Positions 35,234-44,298 of a stretch of 64,000 nucleotides of DNA are shown in pieces. The DNA is from Acidobacteria bacterium Mor1 (GTDB lineage: Bacteria; Acidobacteriota; Polarisedimenticolia; Polarisedimenticolales; Polarisedimenticolaceae). The position numbers were made by a program, and so were the translations under genes. The notes under the pieces are model-generated. The model had not been told where the DNA came from, ran no database searches, and saw nothing but the letters and a program-made list of their open reading frames with translations. Position 1 is the stretch's first letter. Each line of letters opens with the position of its first letter. The stretch spans positions 4,347,327 through 4,411,326 of the forward strand of contig CP011806.1 in assembly GCA_001664505.1 (NCBI GenBank), written 5' to 3'.

Positions 35234-36562
35234 ATGGCGTCGAATGGTGTTCGAGGCCTGCTGGCCATGTTGTGTGTCACGCTGGCCGCTTGCGGAGATT
35301 CAGCGACATCTCCGCAGGAATCCCGCTCTTCCGTCGAGGCCGTGCGCACGGTTGCGCCCGCAAGTTCCTGGGAGTCCTGGTCCGGTCCCAACGGCGATCT
35401 CCGCGTGGCGGGCACGACCCCCATCGTCAAGGAGTTCCCCGAGTGGGGGGCCAAGGAACTTTGGAAGCGGGATGTCGGTGGCGGCTACTCCGGTCTGCTG
35501 CATAGCGCGGGCCGCATTTTTACCGCGTTCCGCGACGGCGATTCCGAGGTGGTGGCTGCACTCTCCGCCGAGGACGGGGAGACGGCTTGGGAGTATCGCT
35601 ACCAACCGACCGCCTATCCCGATATGGAGCACGCCTTCGGAGACGGTCCCAGCGCAACTCCGTTGATCGTCGATGGCCGTCTCTTCATGATCAGCATCGA
35701 CGGGCAGATGCGTTGCTTTGCGACCGGTGACGGAGAGTTGCTCTGGGAACTCGACCTCCATGAGCGCTACGGCCGCCAGACCCGCAAGGAGGAATACGGG
35801 TTCACCGCGCCCCCGATGGCCTACGGCGAGCACCTACTTGTCGCGGTCGGGGGCGAGCAGCACGGCGTGGTGGCACTAGATCCGGCAACCGGCGAGCACC
35901 TCTGGGGCAGCCCGCCCTCGCGGGTCAGCTACGCAGGCCCGGTGATCATCGATGTGGAGGGGCATGACCAGTTCGTCTTCTTCGCGCCCACCGAGGTCAT
36001 CGGGATGAATCCCGGCAACGGCGAGTTTCTCTGGCGCTATCACGTCGAGTCCTGGACCGAGAACAATCTGACCCCTGCCCTGCACCTGGGAGGCCGTCAT
36101 CTCTGGGTCGCCGGACAGCTCGATGCCGGCACCCGCGTGCTGCGTCTGCCCGAGCCGGGCACCACGGGAGATCCGGAGGTGGTCTGGGAGCTGGACAACA
36201 TCAAGCAGGCCCACTGGAGTTCTTTCGTCGACGGTGAGTACGTCTACGGGTCCGTCGGCGGGAACTTCTCTTCGTCGCTGACCGGAATCCACTGGCCCAC
36301 CGGAGAGATCGCCTGGACCTACCGCGGTTTTCACCTGGTCAAGGGAGTGATGGTCGACGAAGTGCTGTATTTCCTCGACGAGAACGGGCAGGTCGGAACA
36401 GCGAGTTTCTCTCCCGAAGGGGTCGAGATCTTCGCGGCCAACCAGCTGCTCGACCGGGTGAGCTGGACCATTCCGATCGTGGTCGACGACGTGCTCTACG
36501 CGCGGAACCAGGAGCGGATTCTGGCAGTCAGTCTGAATCCGGCGGACTACGAGAAATCGTAG
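35234..36562 (+). CDS. PQQ-type beta-propeller lipoprotein
   Basis: A 442-residue lipoprotein with lipobox LAACG, then a propeller of PQQ-enzyme-like blades: GGGYSGLLHSAGRIFTAF, VAALSAEDGETAWEY, MRCFATGDGELLWELDL, VVALDPATGEHLWG, VIGMNPGNGEFLWRY, GIHWPTGEIAWTYRG. The A-x-D-x-x-T/D-G-E-x-x-W signature is clear. Quinone-binding residues of alcohol dehydrogenases are not obvious, so it resembles BamB or other non-enzymatic scaffolds. It ends 13 bp before a TonB-dependent receptor gene, so a role in that receptor's assembly or substrate delivery is the natural inference. GAGGAGA precedes the start but may be masked by the leader fold. Confidence 0.85.
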   Translation: MASNGVRGLLAMLCVTLAACGDSATSPQESRSSVEAVRTVAPASSWESWSGPNGDLRVAGTTPIVKEFPEWGAKELWKRDVGGGYSGLLHSAGRIFTAFRDGDSEVVAALSAEDGETAWEYRYQPTAYPDMEHAFGDGPSATPLIVDGRLFMISIDGQMRCFATGDGELLWELDLHERYGRQTRKEEYGFTAPPMAYGEHLLVAVGGEQHGVVALDPATGEHLWGSPPSRVSYAGPVIIDVEGHDQFVFFAPTEVIGMNPGNGEFLWRYHVESWTENNLTPALHLGGRHLWVAGQLDAGTRVLRLPEPGTTGDPEVVWELDNIKQAHWSSFVDGEYVYGSVGGNFSSSLTGIHWPTGEIAWTYRGFHLVKGVMVDEVLYFLDENGQVGTASFSPEGVEIFAANQLLDRVSWTIPIVVDDVLYARNQERILAVSLNPADYEKS

Positions 36563-36575
36563 CCGCGCGGCAGCC

Positions 36576-38708
36576 ATGAAACGCAGGCTCGTCCTCCGTC
36601 CCGCACGGGAGCCCTCGAGGAGGTGCCCGCGACGCGGCCGGTTGATGTTCTTGTCGGCGCTGTGGGTCGCGGCCTGGATCGCGGGTGCCGGTCTCTCGAT
36701 GGCGCAGGACTCCGAATCGGCGAAGGCGACCGAAACGAGTAGCGGGTCGCAGCAGGTCTATCCGCGAAGCTTCTTCGATCGTTACTTTCCTCAAACCGCC
36801 CTGGACATCATCGCCCGGGTGCCGGGTTTTTCCCTGGACGCCGGGGACGACCTGCGCGGCTTCGGAGGTGCGGCCGGCAACGTGTTGATCGATGGGGAGC
36901 GCCCCTCGTCAAAGACCGGCGGAGTTGTCGATGCGCTCCGCCGTATCCCGGCCAATCAGGTCGATCGAGTCATCCTCATTCGAGGATCTGCGGGTCTGAG
37001 CGAAGCGGCAGGGCAGGCGGTGGTGGCCAACCTCCTGCGGAGCCAGGGCGGAACCGCCGGGAGCTGGGAGGCGGAGATCGAGCGTGCCGCCGACGGCATC
37101 GTCTATCCCAGTGCCGAGGTGACCCTGGCCCGGGCCGCCGGGCCCTGGCGGACCTCGACCAAACTCAACGGTTTCTGGGAACGGTTTCCCCTGGCGGGGC
37201 CGCGTGTCCGCCGAGACGCCGGCGGCATGTTGCTTTCGAGCCAGTCCGAGGATCGTCCCAGCGTCCTGACGGAGATCTTCGCCTCGTCGGAGGCCGAGCG
37301 CCCCCTGGCCGACGGCACCCTGACGCTGACCGGGCGGTTCGGTAGGAGCGCGTTCCTTCCCGAAACCGATCGGCTGGGCTTCGATGGGCGCTCGCCCGAT
37401 GATTCTCCCGATGAGCGCCTGTTCATCGACTTCGACAGTGTTTTTCTGGAGGGTGAGGTCGGGGTGGATTGGGCGCGCCCCCTGGCGAGCGGATGGTCGC
37501 TCAAGTTGCTCTCGTTGTCCTCGTTTCAGGACCTGGACCAGGAGCAGAAGATCTCCGACGAGCGGCCGGTCGGTAACGAGATCAGCGGCTCGACCTTCCT
37601 TCGCCTGCAGGACTCCTTCGAGACGGTCTTGCGAGCGTCGCTGACTCGCGCGGGCGATGCGGCGGTACGCGCCGAGGTCGGTGGTGAGGTCACCTACAAC
37701 AGTCTCGATTCGCGGCTATCCCTCGAGGTTCGTGACGAGAACGGTGTCGAGATCATCGACCTCCCCACCGCTGATGTGCTGGTGGAGGAGCTACGGGGAG
37801 AGGCGTACACCAACTTGATCTGGCCCGCCTCGGAGAATTGGTCGGTTGAGACCGGGCTGGCCGCGGAGGTGTCGGAGATCTCGGTCTCCGGCGACGCCGA
37901 CAATCGTCAGAGCTTCCTGTTTCTCAAGCCCTTCGCGACTTTCATTCTCAATGCCCGTCCGGGGACCCAGTTCCGTTTCGGGGTGCGCCACCGGGTCGGC
38001 CAGCTCAGCTTCTCCGATTTCGCCGCCTCCGCTTCTGCCGAGGATGATCGTGTCCTGGCGGGCAACCCCGAGTTGGCTCCGGAGCAGACGACCCGCGCGT
38101 CCTTCGTCGCCGATTTTCGCAGGGAGGGTCGGCTGGCGTTGAACGTCGAGCTGTTCCACGAGTGGCGCAGCGACCTGATCGAACAGATTGAGTTGAGCCC
38201 CGGGTCTTTCGGTGCCGCCAACGCGGGGGACGGTCGCGGCTGGGGCGGCAAGGTCGACACGAGCATCTTCCTCGCACCGTGGATTCCGGGAGGGCTGATC
38301 GAGGTCGAGGCCGAGGTGCGCGACGCTTCGTTCCTCGATCCGCTCACGGGGCGACGCCGTCAGATTTCCGGGACCACATCGCCGACGGTTCTGGCCGAGT
38401 TCCGGCAGGACCTGCCTCAGCGGGGATTCGCCTGGGGGCTCTCGTATCGAGCGGCCGCCGAGAGCGAGTTCTACTTCGCCGACGAGGAGAGTCTTTCGCG
38501 AAGCGGGGAGAGTTGGGGTGGCTTCGTCGAGACGAACCGCCTTCGAGGAGTGAGACTGCGTCTGTCGCTGGCCGATGTAGGCGGCCGAGACTTCTCTCGT
38601 GTTCGTCGATTCTTCGAGCCGAGCCGCAGCGGAGACTTCGCCGGTTCGGAGGCCATCGATCGGAGTCGAGGCGAATTCATCACCCTGACGCTGACCCGAC
38701 AGTTCTGA
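36576..38708 (+). CDS. TonB-dependent outer-membrane receptor
   Basis: A 710-residue outer-membrane transporter. The basic N-terminus leads to a signal peptide (FLSALWVAAWIAGAGLSMAQ). The plug domain has QTALDIIARVPGFSLDAGDD, RGFGGAAGNVLIDGERPSSK and DALRRIPANQVDRVILIRGS. The rest alternates as barrel strands and ends in Phe (LTLTRQF), the outer-membrane insertion signal. It uses proton-motive force through TonB to import a large or scarce ligand. The plug's 'VLIDGERPSSK' and 'RIPANQVDRV' are typical of the CirA/Oar-like group in Proteobacteria and Acidobacteriota, with no ligand prediction. It is 13 bp after the PQQ-type lipoprotein, probably one operon. Confidence 0.9.
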   Translation: MKRRLVLRPAREPSRRCPRRGRLMFLSALWVAAWIAGAGLSMAQDSESAKATETSSGSQQVYPRSFFDRYFPQTALDIIARVPGFSLDAGDDLRGFGGAAGNVLIDGERPSSKTGGVVDALRRIPANQVDRVILIRGSAGLSEAAGQAVVANLLRSQGGTAGSWEAEIERAADGIVYPSAEVTLARAAGPWRTSTKLNGFWERFPLAGPRVRRDAGGMLLSSQSEDRPSVLTEIFASSEAERPLADGTLTLTGRFGRSAFLPETDRLGFDGRSPDDSPDERLFIDFDSVFLEGEVGVDWARPLASGWSLKLLSLSSFQDLDQEQKISDERPVGNEISGSTFLRLQDSFETVLRASLTRAGDAAVRAEVGGEVTYNSLDSRLSLEVRDENGVEIIDLPTADVLVEELRGEAYTNLIWPASENWSVETGLAAEVSEISVSGDADNRQSFLFLKPFATFILNARPGTQFRFGVRHRVGQLSFSDFAASASAEDDRVLAGNPELAPEQTTRASFVADFRREGRLALNVELFHEWRSDLIEQIELSPGSFGAANAGDGRGWGGKVDTSIFLAPWIPGGLIEVEAEVRDASFLDPLTGRRRQISGTTSPTVLAEFRQDLPQRGFAWGLSYRAAAESEFYFADEESLSRSGESWGGFVETNRLRGVRLRLSLADVGGRDFSRVRRFFEPSRSGDFAGSEAIDRSRGEFITLTLTRQF

Positions 38709-38755
38709 TCTCTCGGGGGCCGGTGAGGCCGGGCGCCGCCGCCTTCGGCAGGGGA

Positions 38756-39277
38756 TCAGCGGCAGGCTACGCAGCAGCAGCGGTTGCCGACATGAGCGGC
38801 GATCAGGGTCGCGCCTCCGAGCAGGCTGAGGATGCTGGCCGGAGGGAACTCGAGCGACCATTCGCCGGTCTCCTGATCGACCTCGGGGCGCGGGCAACAG
38901 CTTCCGCAACCTTCCTTGGGGGCCGATGCTTCGGCGGCTTCGGTCGCCACGGTGATCTCGGCGGCCGACGCCCCCGGCGTCAACCACGGAAGAATCGCGG
39001 CAATCGCCACCAGGGTGACCCCGACGATTCCCAGGATCACGATGCGCCGCTGCCGATGGCGCGCGAAGCCGCGAAGAAGCGCCACGGCCGCGACCGGCAT
39101 CACGAGGGCGGCGATGGAGACGTGGGAAATCGGGTTTGCCCACCAGCCTCCCAGCATCGGGCTGACGATGACCACCAGAGGGGCAAGGGCACAGTGCAGT
39201 GCGCAAACGACCGAGGCGATGATGCCGATCCGGTCCAGGGAGCCGCCGGCGCCGTTCAATTTTCCGAGGAGTGACAT
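38756..39277 (-). CDS. MerC-domain membrane protein
   Basis: A 173-residue inner-membrane protein with four helices. The first carries the MerC metal-binding CALHC motif (C25, C29); helices 2-4 are PISHVSIAALVMPVAAVALL, IVILGIVGVTLVAIAAIL and ILSLLGGATLIAAHV. MerC proteins move mercuric ion or other soft metals into the cytosol or act in metal sensing. This one has extra Cys clusters, CGSCCPRP in the loop and NRCCCVACR at the C-terminus, that could form a second metal site. No merR or merA is nearby. Divergent from the cupin gene. Confidence 0.85.
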   Translation of the reverse strand: MSLLGKLNGAGGSLDRIGIIASVVCALHCALAPLVVIVSPMLGGWWANPISHVSIAALVMPVAAVALLRGFARHRQRRIVILGIVGVTLVAIAAILPWLTPGASAAEITVATEAAEASAPKEGCGSCCPRPEVDQETGEWSLEFPPASILSLLGGATLIAAHVGNRCCCVACR

Positions 39278-39416
39278 GATCCCGCTTTCATTGACAGCCC
39301 GAAGATATCTCGGGGATGCATAGAGCTACTATAGACAAGTGCCGGTGAAACGCTCTGGGTTCCACTGGTGGTCTATTTCGAGCAAGTTCGCGACCGATGG
39401 TGTAGGAGGGGGAGTC

Positions 39417-39881
39417 GTGAGGGACCATGAGGATCTGAAGGCCGGTCGGTTCGCACCGCCGGAGACCCGGCGTGTGATCCGGGCCTTCGGCGACGAGATC
39501 CACCTCCACCTGGGGAAGGCGGAGACCGGCGGACAGTTCAGCCTGTGGACCAACGTGACGCCGCCGGGCGGCGGGCCTCCGCCGCACTATCACCTTCACG
39601 AAGACGAGCTCTTTCTGCCCCTCGAGGGGCGCGCGTCCTTCCTCCACGGCGACGCATGGCATGAGGTCGAGCCCGGCACGACGGTCTACATGCCGCGGGG
39701 CACGGTCCACACCTTCAAGAATGTCGGCGACACTCCGCTCCGGTTGCTGATTCAAACCATGCCGGGAGGGTTCGAGGAGTTCTTCGATCGCTGCGCGGTG
39801 GAGTTCGCCGGTGGCGGCCCGCCGGATTTCGGGAAGATCGTCGAGATCAGTGCGGAGTTTGGGGTCTACTACCCGACCTAG
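39417..39881 (+). CDS. Cupin-domain protein
   Basis: A 154-residue single-domain cupin. Motif 1 is PPPHYHLHEDELFLPLEG with metal ligands HxH and Glu; motif 2 is PRGTVHTFKNVG with the last His. All four ligands are present, so it should bind a divalent metal. It may be an enzyme (isomerase or dioxygenase) or a small-molecule sensor; no further evidence. GTG 39417 is chosen because AGGAGGGGGA lies just upstream; an earlier in-frame GTG at 39339 lacks a site and precedes the conserved part. It is divergently transcribed from merC-like 38756-39277. Confidence 0.82.
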   Translation: MRDHEDLKAGRFAPPETRRVIRAFGDEIHLHLGKAETGGQFSLWTNVTPPGGGPPPHYHLHEDELFLPLEGRASFLHGDAWHEVEPGTTVYMPRGTVHTFKNVGDTPLRLLIQTMPGGFEEFFDRCAVEFAGGGPPDFGKIVEISAEFGVYYPT

Positions 39882-40037
39882 CCAGTGCACCACGTGGCGG
39901 TCCGGCTTGCTGTGCCGGCGGCCGGCCCCTCTATGAATGGCTGACGACGTCGAACCGAAGCGTCCTGCCCGTGGGACACATCGGGTCTATTGACGGACGA
40001 ACCACGCTCGAAGGCGGTTCATGCGTCTGTATCGCAG

Positions 40038-40043
40038 TAAACT
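40038..40043 (+). promoter_or_regulatory. Candidate -10 element of the double-kelch gene
   Basis: TAAACT lies 29 nt before ATG 40073, giving a short leader that includes the GGAGGGG ribosome site. No good -35 box. Confidence 0.25.
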
Positions 40044-40072
40044 CTCTCCAGATGCAAGTCACGGAGGGGTTC

Positions 40073-43000
40073 ATGCGCACAGTGCTCGTCTACATGGTCG
40101 CCATGGTTTTCGCCGCGTCGGTCGCGGGACTGAACGCGCGGGAGACGTCGAGCGCCCTGACGTTCAGTCAGCGCGTGAGCGCGCAGAAGGCGATCGAATC
40201 GGTCTACTGGGATCAACGGAGTTGGCCCGCCGAGAACGTGCGGAAGAAGCCACCTCTGGCGGAGGTTCTCCCGGACGAAGCGATCGCCGACAAGGTGCGC
40301 GACTACCTGCGCAAGACGCGCTTGCTGCGCGAGCGCTGGGGGCTCGAGGTATCCGCCGAGATGTTGCAGGCGGAAGTCGACCGCATGAGCGCGTCGACCC
40401 GGTCTCCTGAGACGTTGAGGAAGCTGTTCGGTGCTCTCGGAGACGATCCGCAGCTGATCGCAGAAACCCTGGGATGGCAGACCCTGGTCGATCGTCTCGT
40501 TCGCAATCGCTACGCGACGGACAGGGCAATCCACCGGCAAACACGGCAAAGAGCCCAGGACGCTTTGCAACGCCTCCACATTCCGGAAGACTCGGAGAAG
40601 AGTGCGGGGCGCCATGTTCGTCGGAGCTGGCTGCTGGGCGTCGGCCCGCCGGGTGACGAGCCGCAACGATACGACTCGCGCCTCGGCTATGTGCAATACC
40701 TCAGCCCTGATGCTTGGGAGACGGAGCGTCCGGCGTGGGCGTCGCCGATGGCCAAGGCCGACGGGACCTGGAGCGCGCTGCGCCAGGATAGAGATGGTTT
40801 CTGGGCCTATGCGTTGGTTACCGCCGAGGTCGATCGGGTTACCGCCGACGTCGTCCGTTGGCCGAAGCAGCCGTTCGACGCCTGGTGGCCCGAGGTGCGA
40901 TCGGCCGTCGGGGTTCGGGTCCAAGGCCTTGTCGGCGCAGAATACTCGCTTCCCGAAGTTGAATCGGGCACGGCCTGCTCTCCCGAGGACACATGGCAGC
41001 GTATGGGCGCCTATTCCTGGCTCAGCAGTGATGCGACCGCGGTCTGGACCGGCAGCGAGATGCTGATCTGGGGCGGGACTGCCGAGGTCGAGGTCGGGGG
41101 CCGTTACAACCCTGCGACGGATAGCTGGCGGGCGATGTCGTCCCTCAACGCTCCGGGGGGGCGCATCAACCACACCGCGGTCTGGACCGGGAGCGAGATG
41201 ATCGTCTGGGGCGGACGTCGAGTACTCCAGCGTCTCAGTGATGGGGGGCGATACAACCCGACGACCGACACCTGGGCCCCGACTGCTTATTCATTCGATG
41301 CGAGAGCGCGAGAGGACCACACCGCGGTCTGGACCGGCAGTGAGATGGTCATCTGGGGTGGGTTGAGCGAGTTCCTTTTCTTTCTGAGCTCTGGAAACGC
41401 CTACGACCCGGCCAGCGATACGTGGCGCAACATCGGTGGGGGCCCGTTGCCCGCTCGGCGCCATCATGCCGCCGCCTGGACCGGGAGCGAGATGATCATC
41501 TGGGGAGGAAGGGGGAGTTCGATTTACGGCGACGGAGCGGCCTGGAATCCCTCGACCCTGCAGTGGCGGTCCATATCCACGGTAGGGGCGCCGTCGCCGA
41601 GCTACGGCCACACTGCAGTATGGACCGGGAGCACCGTGGTTTTCTGGGGAGGCGGTGCGAACGCCTACTACACGCCGTCCAACGACACCTGGTTCCCGAT
41701 ACCGACAGACGACGCCCCACCCCAACGGCGTGGGCACTCGGCGCACTGGACCGGGTCCTACATGATCGTGTGGGGCGGCGAAAACAGTATCGAAGTGAAT
41801 AGCGGTGGACGTTTGTACCCGTCGTTCTCGCTCTGGCTGCCGCTCCCCGCCGAGAACGCGCCGATGCGACGTTCGATGCACGTCTCGGTCTGGACAGGGT
41901 CCGAGTTCATCGTGGTCGGTGGCACGGCGCGCGAGAATCCCGGCGACGATCCCGAGTTTGTCGACGAAGGGGCCCGTTGGAGTGCCCTGACCGATGCGTG
42001 GACGCCGATCGCGGCCCCGGTCGAGATGGACCAGCAGAGGGCCGGTCACACGGCGACCTGGACCGGAGCCGAAATGCTGCTCTGGGGTGGTCGCAATCCG
42101 GATCAGGAACTGGACTCCGGAGGACGCTACGACCCGGCGTTGAACACCTGGACCCAGACGAGCCTCGTCGGCGCTCCCGCTCCACGTATCGACCACACCG
42201 CGACCTGGACCGGGGCGGGGATGGTTGTCTGGGGTGGCAGCTCGGGCTCGGTGCCGATGGCGGACGGTGCGATCTACGATCCGGCCCTCGACGCCTGGAC
42301 GCCGATTTCTCCGGTGTCCGCTCCGCAAGCGCGCAGCATGCACACCGCCGTCTGGACCGGTTCGGAGGTTGCGGTCTGGGGTGGAGACAACGGTTCGACT
42401 ACCCTCGGCGACGGCGGTCGGTACGACCCTACCGCCGACGATTGGGCCGCGATCAACAGTGTCGACGCTCCCGAGCCGAGAGTCTCCCACACCGCCGAGT
42501 GGTCGGGGAGTGAGATGCTGATTTGGGGCGGACAGGGCCTGGGCGGAGACCTTGCCGACGGTAGCCGCTACGACCCGACGATCGACGCCTGGGTGGGGAT
42601 GCAATCCACCGGTGCTCCGGCCCCGCGCTCGGAGCAGGTCTCTGCATGGACGGGGTCCGAACTTTTGATCTGGGAGGGCACGGCCGCCGGTGGCGGTCGC
42701 TACGATCCGCTGACGGATTCTTGGACGGGGATGCAGGTCTGCGGCGGAGACACCGGACCCGACCTGGCGGCTGTCTGGAGCGGCAGCGAGTTCATCGTCT
42801 GGGGAGAATCACCGACCGAGGTCGGTCCGGGCAGCCGCTACGATCCGGTCACCGATCGCTGGCGGCCTACCTCGGCGGAGAATGCACCGAAGGGGCGGGA
42901 GAATCCGACGGCGGTGTGGACCGGAAGCGAGATGTTGGTCTGGGGCGGAGAACCTCCCTGGTACAACGAGGGCGGGCGCTACTGTCCGGGCCCGCGCAGC

Positions 43001-43450
43001 GGCGACACGGATTTGGACGGTCTACCCGACAGCCTCGACAACTGCGTTCTCGAGGACAACCCGTGCCAGGAGAACGCCGACGGTGACGAGCGCGGAGATA
43101 TCTGCGACTGCCTACCCCTCGATGAACAGTTCTGGGCCGTGCCCGGTGCCGCGACCGAACTCATGTTGAGCGGCAGCGACACGACCACCCTGACTTGGGA
43201 GGTTCCCGCTCCGGGGAGTTGGGAGAACCTGATCGTCGCCGAGGCCCTCCGTGCCGATGCCCCCTCGGGCTTCGATCAGCCCGAGATCTGCATCCCGCAG
43301 ACTTTCGGGCAGAACGAGGCGATCGATTCCGCTGTTCCACTCCCGGGGCAGGGCTTCTACTACGTGATTCGCCTGGAAAACGATTGTGGAGACAATACCG
43401 GCGTCGACGGCTCCGGAGATCCGCGGCCGAGCGGTGTCTGTCCTGACTGA
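40073..43450 (+). CDS. Secreted double kelch propeller with SurA-like N-terminus
   Basis: A 1125-residue secreted protein. After the signal peptide (VLVYMVAMVFAASVAG) comes a helical domain of about 180 residues (FSQRVSAQKAIESVYWDQRS, ADKVRDYLRKTRLLRERWG, ETLRKLFGALGDDPQLIAET) resembling the chaperone part of SurA/PpiC. Then 14 kelch units of about 48 residues follow, most with HTAVWTGSEMxxWGG and GGRYDPxTDxW. Fourteen is twice seven, so two seven-bladed propellers are expected. Near the C-terminus are thrombospondin type 3 repeats (DTDLDGLPDSLDNC) and the shared Fn3-like module (QGFYYVIRLENDCG) ending VCPD. A protein-binding or folding role at the surface is possible. GGAGGGG precedes the start. 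Confidence 0.82.
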   Translation: MRTVLVYMVAMVFAASVAGLNARETSSALTFSQRVSAQKAIESVYWDQRSWPAENVRKKPPLAEVLPDEAIADKVRDYLRKTRLLRERWGLEVSAEMLQAEVDRMSASTRSPETLRKLFGALGDDPQLIAETLGWQTLVDRLVRNRYATDRAIHRQTRQRAQDALQRLHIPEDSEKSAGRHVRRSWLLGVGPPGDEPQRYDSRLGYVQYLSPDAWETERPAWASPMAKADGTWSALRQDRDGFWAYALVTAEVDRVTADVVRWPKQPFDAWWPEVRSAVGVRVQGLVGAEYSLPEVESGTACSPEDTWQRMGAYSWLSSDATAVWTGSEMLIWGGTAEVEVGGRYNPATDSWRAMSSLNAPGGRINHTAVWTGSEMIVWGGRRVLQRLSDGGRYNPTTDTWAPTAYSFDARAREDHTAVWTGSEMVIWGGLSEFLFFLSSGNAYDPASDTWRNIGGGPLPARRHHAAAWTGSEMIIWGGRGSSIYGDGAAWNPSTLQWRSISTVGAPSPSYGHTAVWTGSTVVFWGGGANAYYTPSNDTWFPIPTDDAPPQRRGHSAHWTGSYMIVWGGENSIEVNSGGRLYPSFSLWLPLPAENAPMRRSMHVSVWTGSEFIVVGGTARENPGDDPEFVDEGARWSALTDAWTPIAAPVEMDQQRAGHTATWTGAEMLLWGGRNPDQELDSGGRYDPALNTWTQTSLVGAPAPRIDHTATWTGAGMVVWGGSSGSVPMADGAIYDPALDAWTPISPVSAPQARSMHTAVWTGSEVAVWGGDNGSTTLGDGGRYDPTADDWAAINSVDAPEPRVSHTAEWSGSEMLIWGGQGLGGDLADGSRYDPTIDAWVGMQSTGAPAPRSEQVSAWTGSELLIWEGTAAGGGRYDPLTDSWTGMQVCGGDTGPDLAAVWSGSEFIVWGESPTEVGPGSRYDPVTDRWRPTSAENAPKGRENPTAVWTGSEMLVWGGEPPWYNEGGRYCPGPRSGDTDLDGLPDSLDNCVLEDNPCQENADGDERGDICDCLPLDEQFWAVPGAATELMLSGSDTTTLTWEVPAPGSWENLIVAEALRADAPSGFDQPEICIPQTFGQNEAIDSAVPLPGQGFYYVIRLENDCGDNTGVDGSGDPRPSGVCPD

Positions 43451-43458
43451 CCGGCCGG

Positions 43459-44184
43459 CTATCCGCGCCCCAGCTTGCGCAGCATGTTCCGGGCCTGAAG
43501 CGATCGCCTGAAGTTGCGGCGCTTGAGGAAGCGCGGGGCTTGCCTGTGATCCTCCAGCGCCTCTTCCAGCACCGTCCGCGCCTGCTCTGGTCGTATCGCC
43601 TCGATCAGGTAGTGGGCGTACTCGATCTGGTGGGACAATCTCGGGTTTCCCCGGACGAGACGGTCCAGCGAGGCGAGCGCTTCCTCCTGTCGCCCCGCAT
43701 GGAACAGAGCGTGGGCCAGGTGAATCCAGGCGTCGTAGTCGAGGAAGGTACGATCGATCTCGTGCAGGCGTTCGAGGGTCAGGACGGCACCGTCGAAGTC
43801 CTCGAGGCCGATCTGAGTGCGTCCCATGCCGAACAGGGCGTCCTTGTCATCGGGATAGGTTTCGAGGACCTCCCGAAACAGGTTGGAGGCCTCTCCCAGC
43901 TCTCCGTCGCGGACGAGCCCATCTCCCAGCGCCAACCGGGTCTCGAGGCAGGGGCGCCGCTCGTAGCGAGCCAGCAGTTCCTTCGTCTTCGGCGGCCGCC
44001 GGTAGCGCTCGCGCAGGCTGTCCAGGTCGAAGTCCTTGACCTTGATCATGAAGAAGTAGATCAGGTCGCCGAAGGGCACGAAGGCGATGATCATGATCCA
44101 GAAGTAGGGTTCGCGCCGCCGGATGGCGTCGACCAGCATCCAGATCTTGAAGACCAGCCAGAGGATGGGAATGATTCGGATCAT
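43459..44184 (-). CDS. Membrane-anchored TPR protein
   Basis: A 241-residue protein. Two N-terminal helices (IIPILWLVFKIWMLVDAIRR and PYFWIMIIAFVPFGDLIYFF) resemble the phospholipase-D-nuclease-N-terminal or membrane-anchor type. The rest is cytoplasmic TPR-like: LRERYRRPPKTKELLARY, LGEASNLFREVLETYPDDKD, DFDGAVLTLERLHEIDR and AGRQEEALASLDRLVR. It has a family resemblance to TPR scaffold proteins and no enzymatic motif. ATG 44184 sets the first helix. Its stop is 8 bp from the stop of the convergent kelch gene. Confidence 0.75.
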   Translation of the reverse strand: MIRIIPILWLVFKIWMLVDAIRRREPYFWIMIIAFVPFGDLIYFFMIKVKDFDLDSLRERYRRPPKTKELLARYERRPCLETRLALGDGLVRDGELGEASNLFREVLETYPDDKDALFGMGRTQIGLEDFDGAVLTLERLHEIDRTFLDYDAWIHLAHALFHAGRQEEALASLDRLVRGNPRLSHQIEYAHYLIEAIRPEQARTVLEEALEDHRQAPRFLKRRNFRRSLQARNMLRKLGRG

Positions 44185-44245
44185 GCATCACTTGCGCAGC
44201 AGGTTGACGATTCGGCGCATTGTCTCACGGTCGCTCGCTTCGGGG

Positions 44246-44251
44246 TAGAAT
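44246..44251 (+). promoter_or_regulatory. Candidate -10 element of the AHH nuclease gene
   Basis: TAGAAT, 47 nt before ATG 44299, in the divergent region shared with the TPR gene. The -35 region (TTGTCT near 44220) is spaced 20 nt away, longer than usual. Confidence 0.35.
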
Positions 44252-44298
44252 CCACAGAGGAGGTCGGCCGCAACACGCCCTCGATCACGGAGACCGCC

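Noticed and set aside
39298..39314. Imperfect palindrome CCCGA...TCGGG around AGATATC upstream of MerC
   Set aside because: Stem of only 5 bp and symmetry centres do not coincide; too weak to call as an operator.
43540..44298. Longer version of the AHH gene running back through the TPR gene
   Set aside because: The frame is open but overlaps the minus-strand TPR gene; the ribosome site and promoter-like TAGAAT support ATG 44299.
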